Part shown: one piece after another, positions 22,574 to 35,609 of the stretch
How positions within the stretch are numbered: position 1 is the stretch's first letter
Layout: each line of letters opens with the position of its first letter
From: Cyprinodon diabolis
Lineage: Eukaryota; Chordata; Actinopteri; Cyprinodontiformes; Cyprinodontidae
DNA: 64,000 nucleotides
Assembly (NCBI GenBank): GCA_030533445.1
Contig: JARPUW010000497.1
Location: 186,001 to 250,000 of the forward strand
Reading direction: 5' to 3'
Made by a program: the position numbers and the translations under genes
The notes under the pieces: model-generated
What the model saw: only the letters and a program-made list of their open reading frames with translations
What the model was told of the DNA's origin: nothing
The model's database searches: none

Positions 22574-25500
22574 TTATAATTCTCCCGTATACCCAAAACT
22601 TCGGCACGTAACTAGTCCCGCACGGTTTGGCGGATCGGGCCCAAAGTTGGCACACGCGTCGGGACCAATGGGGTGATGTGTGCTTGTATAAAACTTTCTC
22701 ATTAGTCCGAAGGTTTGCGAATTATTAGCGAAAACGTCGCAAAAAAATCCCATAGGAAATGAATGGGGAGAGGAAAAAAAAAGCATAAAAAACAGCACTT
22801 CACTGTGTCGGCATACATTCACCTAGAAAAACAGTTTGAAGCTCAGTTTGTAGATAAATCCTTCGTCTATTTAAAACTGAAGACGGTATGTTGATAACTG
22901 CTACGGTTTTTGTATAATCAGACCTCAAGCGCCACAAAGTTTTAGCAAAATCCAGCCTGCTAGAGTGGAGCAACTGAAAAGCTAGAGTGTGAGGCAGGCG
23001 TTTTTTAAACACAAAAAAACATTTTAAACTCGCCCTCACGGCCACATATTTATAGCTAGAGTCACCATTTTTGGTCAGTTTGTAGACTGAAATCTCTGGA
23101 CCCACACAATATCTTCGGAATTACGGTAGGATTAATACTTTTCCTTAAAAACCCTCCAGACCGACCTAAAGTCGATGAAAATCAGAGCCGTTTTTCATTG
23201 GTTTTGGAGCAGAAGAGGGGAGAAAAACGAATCAGACTATGTGTTTTAAACTCGTCATAAATATTTTTCTGAATGACACACATACACCAAAGTTGGCATA
23301 GTTGGAGTCGAAGGATGGCTGACGCTCACGGTGAAAAAATATTTTGAATAACTCATACGGTTTTTGCTCAGCAGTCGTTTGTTCGGAGGACATTTTAAGC
23401 AGCTGAAAGCTGGGGGAGAGTGTCCTGCTGCAGCTAGCTCAATTAGAAGATCAGGTGTGACAAAACGTTTTTTCTTTTTCTTTCTCTTCCCATTCAGGTT
23501 GTAGATGACCTACAGCCATGAAAGTTACTCCAATTGAAGACAAGATATAGCTGTCGCTTAGATAAAAATAATTTTTCAGATACCTTTTACGGTTTTTACT
23601 CAGCAGTCGTTTGTTCGGAGGGGTGCTTTAGCAGCTAAAAGGTGAGTGAGAGTGAGGTCCTGCAGTTCAAACAAAGGGAGGAGCAGGTGGGCCAACCATT
23701 TTGTTTGTGCTTCGTTTTGGGTTGTGAAAGACCTACAGACATGAAGGTTACCCCAGTCTGAGACAAAGGATAGATGTTGCTTTCACTGAAAGAATTTTTC
23801 AGATATCTTTTACGGTTTTTGCTCAGCAGTCGTTTGTTCGGAGGGTAAGCACCTGGAAGCTAGCTGACAGTTAGCTTCTGCAGCAGCCTGCTAGAGTGCA
23901 GCTGCTGAAATCTTAGTGTGAGGCGGCCATTCTTTTAAGATCAAACATCTTATTCTCGCCCTCACGGCCACATATTTGGAGCTACAGTCACCATTTTTGG
24001 TCAGTTTGTAGACTGAAACCTCTGGACTCACACAATGTCTTCGGAATTACGGTAGGATTAATACTTTTCCTTAAAAACCGTCCAGACCAACCTAAAGTCG
24101 ATGAGAGTTTCAGCCTTTCTCTATTCTTTTTGAGCTGAAGATGGGAGAGAAACGAATCAGACTATGTGTTTTCAACTCGTCATAAATATTTTTCTGAATG
24201 ACACACATACACCAAAGTTGGTATAGTTGGAGTCGAAGGATTGCTGATGCTCATGGTGAAAATGTTTTTTGAATAACTCATACGGTTTTTGATCAGTAGT
24301 CGTTTGTTCGGTGCCGTTCTTCCCATACAAAAAAGCCTGGGAAGAAGAAACCAATAGTGAGTGCAGCTGTTGTCTGTGTCAGTGAGAGGCTCGTTAAGCG
24401 TTGTCAAGGTTACCAAGCTTCAAACAGATTTTACCTCTGCTGTTTTAAACAGCACATATTAATCTAATGGAGGGTGAAAGGACTGATTTAACATTGGGAA
24501 ATGGATACTATATGACTGCTGTCCATGACACTTCCCTTGCCACTCAGCACTGATAGACTTTCAAAATAAGACTCCAGGGACCCTACAAAATAAAAGCCTC
24601 TATATTTTTTACATATATTTATTGCCCTATATGGCTCAACATTATGACCCAAACTCAACCCCGTTTTAGAGAATAGACTCTAGGAGACTGTTTAAAACAC
24701 ACCCTATAGCAAATTTCAAAATAAAAGCCTCCCATTTCCGCTTCATCTACTGCCCTAATAACATGGAAAAAGAGTGTTTTAACGATTGGAAAGTAATCAA
24801 CTATCATTGACGGGTCTGAACATTTTCTATAAACACAACTCTGTTGGACTTTCAAAATAAGACTCCAGGGACCCTACAAAATAAAAGCCTCTAGATTATA
24901 CTAATGCATTAATTGATGCAAATGGCTCAACATTATGACCCAAACTCTTCCAGGTTGTTTTTATTAGACTCTAGTGACCTTTTCAAAACACACCCAGAGC
25001 AAATTTCACAATAAAAGTCTCCCATTTACTCTGTAATACAGCAACTATTCACCTAATAACATGGAAAACCAGTGATTTAACATTTGGAAATGGATTCTAT
25101 ATCACTGCTGGGCGTGACCCATCTTTTGATGCACATTCATGATAGACTTTCAAAATAAGACTACAAGGACTCTACAGAATAAAAGCCTCTTCCTTATACA
25201 CACTCATACATTCTGGCATATTGCTCATTGCCATTGGTGATTTCATCACTGCAATGGCTCTTAGAAGGCGGGCGGAGCCCGCCAATGGTAACAGGCGGGC
25301 GGAGCCCGCCAAAGGTGATTACATCACTGCAATGGCTCTTAGCAGGCGGGCGGAGCCCGCCATTGGTGATTTCATCACTGCAATGGCTCTTAGAAGGCGG
25401 GCAGAGCCCGCCATTGGTGATTTTTTTCTTCACTGAGATGGATCCCAGAAGGCGGGCGAAGCCCGCAAACTTGGCTTTACCCACTGTGTTTCAATATTGA

Positions 25501-25744
25501 CAACCCATATTACCCTTGTGCATCATACGCTGTGCACGTCTATTTCCCAGATTTCAGCACAAGTGGCACACAGCTCTCTTTGCCCATGAACTTGCCCTCT
25601 TTCCTTCCCTCAGCAGCCCTCAAAGGCGTAAGCAGTTGGTCTGGGGAGCCCCGACGTCACTTGCCAGGGCCGTATTGGCCCGGTTCCCCAGACGGGCAGT
25701 AGGTGGCCCCCCTCAAAATTTCTTTAGAAATTTTCTAGTTATTA
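22574..25744 (+). repeat. Macrosatellite unit 8 (3171 bp)
   Basis: The unit has a distinctive segment at about 23318-23470: GATGGCTGACG, AAAAATATTTTG, GCTGGGGGAGAGTGTCC and GAAGATCAGGTGTGACAAAA. It also has AAATAATTTTTC and AAAACCGTCC further on. The same set recurs in unit 19, 35.8 kb away. No 66-bp copy. Confidence 0.95.
25267..25467 (+). repeat. GC-hairpin minisatellite, unit 8
   Basis: The fifth hairpin ends in GCCCGCA (one mismatch) and its spacer reads GGATCCCAGAAGG, as in units 16 and 17. The other four are perfect. Confidence 0.92.
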
Positions 25745-27724
25745 TTATAATTCTCCCGTATACCCAAAACTTCGGCACGTAACTAGTCCCGCACGGTTTG
25801 GCGGATCGGGCCCAAAGTTGGCACACGCGTTGGGACCAATGGGGTGATGTGTGCTTGTATAAAACTTTCTCATTAGTCCGAAGGTTTGCGAATTATTAGC
25901 GAAAACGTCGCAAAAAAATCCCATAGGAAATGAATGGGAAGAGGTAAAAAAAAGCATAAAAAACAGCACTTCACTGTGTCGGCATACATTCACCTAGAAA
26001 AACAGTTTGAAGCTCAGTTTGTAGATAAATCCTTCCTCTATTTAAAACTGAAGACGGTATGTTGATAACTGCTACGGTTTTTGTATAATCAGACCTCAAG
26101 CGCCACAAAGTTTTAGCAAAATCCAGCCTGCTAGAGTGGAGCAACTGAAAAGCTAGAGTGTGAGGCAGGCGTTTTTTAAACACAAAATAACATTTTAAAC
26201 TCGCCCTCACGGCCACATATTTATAGCTAGAGTCACCATTTTTGGTCAGTTTGTAGACTGAAATCTCTGGACCCACACAATATCTTCGGAATTACGGTAG
26301 GATTAATACTTTTCCTTAAAAACCCTCCAGACCGACCTAAAGTCGATGAAAATCAGAGCCGTTTTTCATTGGTTTTGGAGCAGAAGAGGGGAGAAAAACG
26401 AATCAGACTATGTGTTTTAAACTCGTCATAAATATTTTTCTGAATGACACACATACACCAAAGTTGGCATAGTTGGAGTCGAAGGATGGCTGACGCTCAC
26501 GGTGAAAGAATTTTTTGAATAACTCATACGGTTTTTGCTCAGCAGTCGTTTGTTCGGAGGACATTTTAAGCACCTCAAAGCTGGGTGAGTGACCTGCTGC
26601 AGCTAGCTCAATTAGAAGCTCATGTGTGACGAAACGTTTTTTCTTTTTCTTTCTCTTCCCATTCAGGTTGTAGATGACCTACAGCCATGAAAGTTACTCC
26701 AATTGAAGACAAGATATAGCTGTCGCTTAGATAAAAATAATTTTTGAGATACCTTTTATGGTTTTTACTCAGCAGTCGTTTGTTCGGAGGGGTGCTTTAG
26801 CAGCTGAAAGGTGAGTGAGAGTGAGGTCCTGCAGTTAAAAGAAAGGGAGGAGCAGGTGGGCCAACCATTTTGTTTTTGCTTCGTTTTGGGTTGTGAAAGA
26901 CCTACAGACATGAAGGTTACCCCAGTCTGAGACAAAGGATAGATGTTGCTTTCACTGAAAGAATTTTTCAGATACCTTTTACGGTTTTTGCTCAGCAGTC
27001 GTTTGTTCGGAGGGTAAGCACCTGGAAGCTAGCTGACAGTTAGCTTCTGCAGCAGCCTGCTAGAGTGCAGCTGCTGAAATCTTAGTGTGAGGCGGCCATT
27101 TTTTTAAGATCAAACATCTTATTCTCGCCCTCACGGCCACATATTTGGAGCTACAGTCACCATTTTTGGTCAGTTTGTAGACTGAAACCTCTGGACTCAC
27201 ACAATGTCTTCGGAATTACGGTAGGATTAATACTTTTCCTTAAAAACCCTCCAGACCAACCTAAAGTCGATGAGAGTTTCAGCCTTTCTCTATTCTTTTT
27301 GAGCTGAAGATGGGAGAGAAACGAATCAGACTATGTGTTTTCAACTCGTCATAAATATTTTTCTGAATGACACACATACACCAAAGTTGGTATAGTTGGA
27401 GTCGAAGGATTGCTGATGCTCATGGTGAAAATGTTTTTTGAATAACTCATACGGTTTTTGATCAGTAGTTGTTTGTTCGGTGCCGTTCTTCCCATACAAA
27501 AAAGCCTGGGAAGAAGAAACCAATAGTGAGTGCAGCTGTTGTCTGTGTCAGTGAGAGGCTCGTTAAGCGTTGTCAAGGTTACCAAGCTTCAAACAGATTT
27601 TACCTCTGCTGTTTTAAACAGCACATATTAATCTAATGGAGGGTGAAAGGACTGATTTAACATTGGGAAATGGATACTATATGACTGCTGTCCATGACAC
27701 TTCCCTTGCCACTCAGCACTGATA

Positions 27725-28306
27725 GACTTTCAAAATAATACTCCAGGGACCCTACAAAATAAAAGCCTCTATATTTTTTACATATATTTATTGCCCTATA
27801 TGGCTCAACATTATGACCCAAACTCAACCCCGTTTTAGAGAATAGACTCTAGGAGACTGTTTAAAACACACCCTATAGCAAATTTCAAAATAAAAGCCTC
27901 CCATTTCCGCTTCATCTACTGCCCTAATAACATGGAAAAAGAGTGATTTAACGATTGGAAAGTAATCAACTATCATTGACGGGTCTGAACATTTTCTATA
28001 AACACAACTCTGTTGGACTTTCAAAATAAGACTCCAGGGACCCTACAAAATAAAAGCCTCTATATTTTTTACATATATTTATTGCCCTATATGGCTCAAC
28101 ATTATGACCCAAACTCAACCCCGTTTTAGAGAATAGACTCTAGGAGACTGTTTAAAATACACCCTATAGCAAATTTCAAAATAAAAGCCTCCCATTTCCG
28201 CTTCATCTACTGCCCTAATAACATGGAAAAAGAGTGATTTAACGATTGGAAAGTAATCAACTATCATTGACGGGTCTGAACATTTTCTATAAACACAACT
28301 CTGTTG
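27725..28306 (+). repeat. 291-bp tandem duplication inside unit 9
   Basis: The GACTTTCAAAATAA(G/T)ACTCC core starts at 27725, 28016 and 28307, exactly 291 bp apart, where other units have only two such starts before the tail copy. The two copies differ at few positions (for example TTTAAAACACACC versus TTTAAAATACACC), so the event is recent relative to divergence within the unit. Confidence 0.93.
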
Positions 28307-28727
28307 GACTTTCAAAATAAGACTCCGGGGACCCTACAACATAAAAGCCTCTAGATTATACTAATGCATTAATTGATGCAAATGGCTCAACATTATGACC
28401 CAAACTCTTCCAGGTTGTTTTTATTAGACTCTAGTGACCTTTTCAAAACACACCCCAGAGCAAATTTCACAATAAAAGTCTCCCATTTACTCTGTAATAC
28501 AGCAACTATTCACCTAATAACATGGAAAACCAGTGATTTAAGATTTGGAAATGGATTCCATATCACTGCTGGGCGTGACCCATCTTTTGATGCACATTCA
28601 TGATAGACTTTCAAAATAAGACTACAAGGACTCTACAGAATAAAAGCCTCTTCCTTATACACACTCATAAATTCTGGCATATTGCTCATTGCCATTGGTG
28701 ATTTCATAACTGCAATGGCTCTTAGAA

Positions 28728-28928
28728 GGCGGGCGGAGCCCGCCAATGGTAACAGGCGGGCGGAGCCCGCCAAAGGTGATTACATCACTGCAATGGCTCT
28801 TAGCAGGCGGGCGGAGCCCGCCATTGGTGATTTCATCACTGCAATGGCTCTTAGAAGGCGGGCAGAGCCCGCCATTGGTGATTTTTTTCTTCAATGAGAT
28901 GGCTCCTAGCAGGCGGGCGAAGCCCGCC
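28728..28928 (+). repeat. GC-hairpin minisatellite, unit 9
   Basis: Five perfect hairpins. The spacer before the fifth reads CTTCAATGAGATGG instead of CTTCACTGAGATGG. Confidence 0.92.
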
Positions 28929-29202
28929 AACTGGGCTTTACCCACTGTGTTTCAATATGGACAACCCATATTACCCTTGTGCATCATACGCTGTGCACGT
29001 CTATTTCCCAGATTTCAGCACAAGTGGCACACAGCTCTCTTTGCCCATGAACTTGCCCTCTTTCCTTCCCTCAGCAGCCCTCAAAGGCGTAAGCAGTTGG
29101 TCTGGGGAGCCCCGACGTCACTTGCCAGGGCCGTATTGGCCCGGTTCCCCAGACGGGCAGTAGGTGGCCCCCCTCAAAATTTCTTTAGAAATTTTCTAGT
29201 TA

Positions 29203-32200
29203 TTATAATTCTCCCGTATACCCAAAACTTCGGCGCGTAACTAGTCCCGCACGGTTTGGCGGATCGGGCCCAAAGTTGGCACACGCGTCGGGACCAATGG
29301 GGTGATGTGTGCTTGTATAAAACTTTCTCATTAGTCCGAAGGTTTGCGAATTATTAGCGAAAACGTCGCAAAAAAATCCCATAGGAAATGAATGGGGAGA
29401 GGAAAAAAAAAGCATAAAAAACAGCACTTCACTGTGTCGGCATACATTCACCTAGAAAAACAGTTTGAAGCTCAGTTTGTAGATAAATCCTTCGTCTATT
29501 TAAAACTGAAGACGGTATGTTGATAACTGCTACGGTTTTTGTATAATCAGACCTCAAGCGCCACAAAGTTTTAGCAAAATCCAGCCTGCTAGAGTGGAGC
29601 AACTGAAAAGCTAGAGTGTGAGGCAGGCGTTTTTTAAACACAAAAAAACATTTTAAACTCGCCCTCACGGCCACATATTTATAGCTAGAGTCACCATTTT
29701 TGGTCAGTTTGTAGACTGAAATCTCTGGACCCACACAATATCTTCGGAATTACGGTAGGATTAATACTTTTCCTTAAAAACCCTCCAGACCGACCTAAAG
29801 TCGATGAAAATCAGAGCCGTTTTTCATTGGTTTTGGAGCAGAAGAGGGGAGAAAAACGAATCAGACTATGTGTTTTAAACTCGTCATAAATATTTTTCTG
29901 AATGACACACATACACCAAAGTTGGCATAGTTGGAGTCGAAGGATGACTGACGCTCACGGTGAAAAAATTTTTTGAATAACTCATACGGTTTTTGCTCAG
30001 CAGTCGTTTGTTCGGAGGACATTTTAAGCACCTGAAAGCTGAGTGACAGTGACCTGCTGCAGCTAGCTCAATTAGAAGCTTAGGTGTGATGAAACGTTTT
30101 TTCTTTTTCTTTCTCTTCCCATTCAGTTTGTAGATGATCTACAGCCATGAAAGTTACTCCAATTGAAGACAAGATATAGCTGTCGCTTAGATAAAAAGAA
30201 TTTTTCAGATACCTTTTACGGTTTTTACTCAGCAGTCGTTTGTTCGGAGGGGTGCTTTAGCAGCTAAAAGGTGAGTGAGAGTGAGGTCCTGCAGTTAAAA
30301 GAAAGGGAGGAGCAGGTGGGCCAACCATTTTGTTTGTGCTTCGTTTTGGGTTGTGAAAGACCTACAGACATGAAGGTTACCCCAGTCTGAGACAAAGGAT
30401 AGATGTTGCTTTCACTGAAAGAATTTTTCAGATATCTTTTACGGTTTTTGCTCAGCAGTCGTTTGTTCGGAGGGTAAGCACCTGGAAGCTAGCTGACAGT
30501 TAGCTTCTGCAGCAGCCTGCTAGAGTGCAGCTGCTGAAATCTTAGTGTGAGGCGGCCATTTTTTTCAGATCAAACATCTTATTCTCGCCCTCACGGCCAC
30601 ATATTTGGAGCTACAGTCACCATTTTTGGTCAGTTTGTAGACTGAAACCTCTGGACTCACACAATGTCTTCGGAATTACGGTAGGATTAATACTTTTCCT
30701 TAAAAACCCTCCAGACCAACCTAAAGTCGATGAGAGTTTCAGCCTTTCTCTATTCTTTTTGAGCTGAAGATGGGAGAGAAACGAATCAGACTATGTGTTT
30801 TCAACTCGTCATAAATATTTTTCTGAATGACACACATACACCAAAGTTGGTATAGTTGGAGTCGAAGGATTGCTGATGCTCATGGTGAAAATGTTTTTTG
30901 AATAACTCATACGGTTTTTGATCAGTAGTCGTTTGTTCGGTGCCGTTCTTCCCATACAAAAAAGCCTGGGAAGAAGAAACCAATAGTGAGTGCAGCTGTT
31001 GTCTGTGTCAGTGAGAGGCTCGTTAAGCGTTGTCAAGGTTACCAAGCTTCAAACAGATTTTACCTCTGCTGTTTTAAACAGCACATATTAATCTAATGGA
31101 GGGTGAAAGGACTGATTTAACATTGGGAAATGGATACTATATGACTGCTGTCCATGACACTTCCCTTGCCACTCAGCACTGATAGACTTTCAAAATAAGA
31201 CTCCAGGGACCCTACAAAATAAAAGCCTCTATATTTTTTTACATATATTTATTGCCCTATATGGCTCAACATTATGACCCAAACTCAACCCCGTTTTAGA
31301 GAATAGACTCTAGGAGACTGTTTAAAACACACCCTATAGCAAATTTCAAAATAAAAGCCTCCCATTTCCGCTTCATCTACTGCCCTAATAACATGGAAAA
31401 AGAGTGATTTAACGATTGGAAAGTAATCAACTATCATTGACGGGTCTGAACATTTTCTATAAACACAACTCTGTTGGACTTTCAAAATAAGACTCCAGGG
31501 ACCCTACAAAATAAAAGCCTCTAGATTATACTAATGCATTAATTGATGCAAATGGCTCAACATTATGACCCAAACTCTTCCAGGTTGTTTTTATTAGACT
31601 CTAGTGACCTTTTCAAAACACACCCAGAGCAAATTTCACAATAAAAGTCTCCCATTTACTCTGTAATACAGCAACTATTCACCTAATAACATGGAAAACC
31701 AGTGATTTAACATTTGGAAATGGATTCTATATCACTGCTGGGCGTGACCCATCTTTTGATGCACATTCATGATAGACTTTCAAAATAAGACTACAAGGAC
31801 TCTACAGAATAAAAGCCTCTTCCTTATACACACTCATACATTCTGGCATATTGCTCATTGCCATTGGTGATTTCATCACTGCAATGGCTCTTAGAAGGCG
31901 GGCGGAGCCCGCCAATGGTAACAGGCGGGCGGAGCCCGCCAAAGGTGATTACATCACTGCAATGGCTCTTAGCAGGCGGGCGGAGCCCGCCATTGGTGAT
32001 TTCATCACTGCAATGGCTCTTAGAAGGCGGGCAGAGCCCGCCATTGGTGATTTTTTTCTTCACTGAGATGGCTCCTAGCAGGCGGGCGAAGCCCGCCAAC
32101 TGGGCTTTACCCACTGTGTTTCAATATGGACAACCCATATTACCCTTGTGCATCATACGCTGTGCACGTCTATTTCCCAGATTTCAGCACAAGTGGCACA

Positions 32201-32371
32201 CAGCTCTCTTTGCCCATGAACTTGCCCTCTTTCCTTCCCTCAGCAGCCCTCAAAGGCGTAAGCAGTTGGTCTGGGGAGCCCCGACGTCACTTGCCAGGGC
32301 CGTATTGGCCCGGTTCCCCAGACGGGCAGTAGGTGGCCCCCCTCAAAATTTCTTTAGAAATTTTCTAGTTA
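29203..32371 (+). repeat. Macrosatellite unit 10 (3169 bp)
   Basis: It matches unit 4 at all diagnostic positions checked (GATGATCTACAG, GCAGTTAAAAG, seven-T run, CACACCCAGAGC) but lacks the 66-bp minisatellite. The minisatellite can therefore be gained or lost on the same unit background. Confidence 0.95.
31897..32097 (+). repeat. GC-hairpin minisatellite, unit 10
   Basis: Five perfect hairpins, same loops as unit 1. Confidence 0.92.
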
Positions 32372-35065
32372 TTATAATTCTCCCGTATACCCAAAACTTC
32401 GGCGCGTAACTAGTCCCGCACGGTTTGGCGGATCGGGCCCAAAGTTGGCACACGCGTCGGGACCAATGGGGTGATGTGTGCTTGTATAAAACTTTCTCAT
32501 TAGTCCGAAGGTTTGCGAATTATTAGCGAAAACGTCGCAAAAAAATCCCATAGGAAATGAATGGGGAGAGGAAAAAAAAAGCATAAAAAACAGCACTTCA
32601 CTGTGTCGCCATACATTCACCTAGAAAAACAGTTTGAAGCTCAGTTTGTAGATAAATCCTTCGTCTATTTAAAACTGAAGACGGTATGTTGATAACTGCT
32701 ACGGTTTTTGTATAATCAGACCTCAAGCACCACAAAGTTTTAGCAAAATCCAGCCTGCTAGAGTGGAGCAACTGAAAAGCTAGAGTGTGAGGCAGGCGTT
32801 TTTTAAACACAAAAAAACATTTTAAACTCGCCCTCACGGCCACATATTTATAGCTAGAGTCACCATTTTTGGTCAGTTTGTAGACTGAAATCTCTGGACC
32901 CACACAATATCTTCGGAATTACGGTAGGATTAATACTTTTCCTTAAAAACCCTCCAGACCGACCTAAAGTCGATGAAAATCAGAGCCGTTTTTCATTGGT
33001 TTTGGAGCAGAAGAGGGGAGAAAAACGAATCAGACTATGTGTTTTAAACTCGTCATAAATATTTTTCTGAATGACACACATACACCAAAGTTGGCATAGT
33101 TGGAGTCGAAGGATGACTGACGCTCACGGTGAAAAAATTTTTTGAATAACTCATACGGTTTTTGCTCAGCAGTCGTTTGTTCGGAGGACATTTTAAGCAC
33201 CTGAAAGCTGAGTGACAGTGACCTGCTGCAGCTAGCTCAATTAGAAGCTTAGGTGTGATGAAACGTTTTCTCTTTTTCTTTCTCTTCCCATTCAGTTTGT
33301 AGATGACCTACAGCCATGAAAGTTACTCCAATTGAAGACAAGATATAGCTGTCGCTTAGATAAAAAGAATTTTTCAGATACCTTTTACGGTTTTTACTCA
33401 GCAGTCGTTTGTTCGGAGGGGTGCTTTAGCAGCTAAAAGGTGAGTGAGAGTGAGGTCCTGCAGTTCAAACAAAGGGAGGAGCAGGTGGGCCAACCATTTT
33501 GTTTGTGCTTCGTTTTGGGTTGTGAAAGACCTACAGACATGAAGGTTACCCCAGTCTGAGACAAAGGATAGATGTTGCTTTCACTGAAAGAATTTTTCAG
33601 ATATCTTTTACGGTTTTTGCTCAGCAGTCGTTTGTTCGGAGGGTAAGCACCTGGAAGCTAGCTGACAGTTAGCTTCTGCAGCAGCCTGCTAGAGTGCAGC
33701 TGCTGAAATCTTAGTGTGAGGCGGCCATTTTTTTAAGATCAAACATCTTATTCTCGCCCTCACGGCCACATATTTGGAGCTACAGTCACCATTTTTGGTC
33801 AGTTTGTAGACTGAAACCTCTGGACTCACACAATGTCTTCGGAATTACGGTAGGATTAATACTTTTCCTTAAAAACCCTCCAGACCAACCTAAAGTCGAT
33901 GAGAGTTTCAGCCTTTCTCTATTCTTTTTGAGCTGAAGATGGGAGAGAAACGAATCAGACTATGTGTTTTCAACTCGTCATAAATATTTTTCTGAATGAC
34001 ACACATACACCAAAGTTGGTATAGTTGGAGTCGAAGGATTGCTGATGCTCATGGTGAAAATGTTTTTTGAATAACTCATACGGTTTTTGATCAGTAGTCG
34101 TTTGTTCGGTGCCGTTCTTCCCATACAAAAAAGCCTGGGAAGAAGAAACCAATAGTGAGTGCAGCTGTTGTCTGTGTCAGTGAGAGGCTCGTTAAGCGTT
34201 GTCAAGGTTACCAAGCTTCAAACAGATTTTACCTCTGCTGTTTTAAACAGCACATATTAATCTAATGGAGGGTGAAAGGACTGATTTAACATTGGGAAAT
34301 GGATACTATATGACTGCTGTACATGACACTTCCCTTGCCACTCAGCACTGATAGACTTTCAAAATAAGACTCCAGGGACCCTACAAAATAAAAGCCTCTA
34401 TATTTTTTACATATATTTATTGCTCTATATGGCTCAACATTATGACCCAAACTCAACCCCGTTTTAGAGAATAGACTCTAGGAGACTGTTTAAAACACAC
34501 CCTATAGCAAATTTCAAAATAAAAGCCTCCCATTTCCGCTTCATCTACTGCCCTAATAACATGGAAAAAGAGTGATTTAATGATTGGAAAGTAATCAACT
34601 ATCATTGACGGGTCTGAACATTTTCTATAAACACAACTCTGTTGGACTTTCAAAATAAGACTCCAGGGACCCTACAAAATAAAAGCCTCTAGATTATAGT
34701 AATGCATTAATTGATGCAAATGGCTCAACATTATGACCCAAACTCTTCCAGGTTGTTTTTATTAGACTCTAGTGACCTTTTCAAAACACACCCCAGAGCA
34801 AATTTCACAATAAAAGTCTCCCATTTACTCTGTAATACAGCAACTATTCACCTAATAACATGGAAAACCAGTGATTTAACATTTGGAAATGGATTCTATA
34901 TCACTGCTGGGCGTGACCCATCTTTTGATGCACATTCATGATAGACTTTCAAAATAAGACTACAAGGACTCTACAGAATAAAAGCCTCTTCCTTATACAC
35001 ACTCATACATTCTGGCATATTGCTCATTGCCATTGGTGATTTCATCACTGCAATGGCTCTTAGAA

Positions 35066-35266
35066 GGCGGGCGTAGCCCGCCAATGGTAACAGGCGGGCG
35101 GAGCCCGCCAAAGGTGATTACATCACTGCAATGGCTCTTAGCAGGCGGGCGGAGCCCGCCATTGGTGATTTCATCACTGCAATGGCTCTTAGAAGGCGGG
35201 CAGAGCCCGCCATTGGTGATTTTTTTCTTCACTGAGATGGCTCCTAGCAGGCGGGCGAAGCCCGCC
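35066..35266 (+). repeat. GC-hairpin minisatellite, unit 11
   Basis: The first loop is GTA instead of GGA, so the C-GNA-G form is kept. The other four hairpins are perfect and standard. Confidence 0.92.
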
Positions 35267-35539
35267 AACTGGGCTTTACCCACTGTGTTTCAATATGGAC
35301 AACCCATATTACCCTTGTGCATCATACGCTGTGCACGTCTATTTCCCAGATTTCAGCACAAGTGGCACACAGCTCTCTTTGCCCATGAACTTGCCCTCTT
35401 TCCTTCCCTCAGCAGCCCTCAAAGGCGTAAGCAGTTGGTCTGGGGAGCCCCGACGTCACTTGCCAGGGCCGTATTGGCCCGGTTCCCCAGACGGGCAGTA
35501 GGTGGCCCCCCTCAAAATTTCTTTAGAAATTTTCTAGTT

Positions 35540-35609
35540 GGGGGGCCACATGCCGAAGGCATGGCCCACCTACTACTATTGCACATATTTATTCCGCGTA
35601 TTATTATTA
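35540..35609 (+). repeat. 66-bp minisatellite, one copy (unit 11)
   Basis: The single copy has one ATT triplet fewer in its trailing run than the unit 3 copy. Confidence 0.92.

Larger units (their letters stand above)
25745..29202 (+). repeat. Macrosatellite unit 9 (3458 bp, 291-bp internal duplication)
   Basis: The extra length is one additional 291-bp subrepeat. The head carries CGCGTTGGGACC, GGGAAGAGGTAAA, CCTTCCTCT and CAAAATAACAT, all shared with unit 19. The 3' half has private changes (TTAAGATTTGG, GATTCCATATC, TTTCATAACTG). Confidence 0.95.
32372..35609 (+). repeat. Macrosatellite unit 11 (3238 bp), mosaic
   Basis: The head has GTGTCGCCATAC, shared only with unit 12. The middle part switches to the class of units 1/7/13 (CTGTACATG, GCTCTATATG, TTATAGTAATG), while the tail keeps the common CATACGCTGTG. 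It carries one 66-bp copy. Confidence 0.95.
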
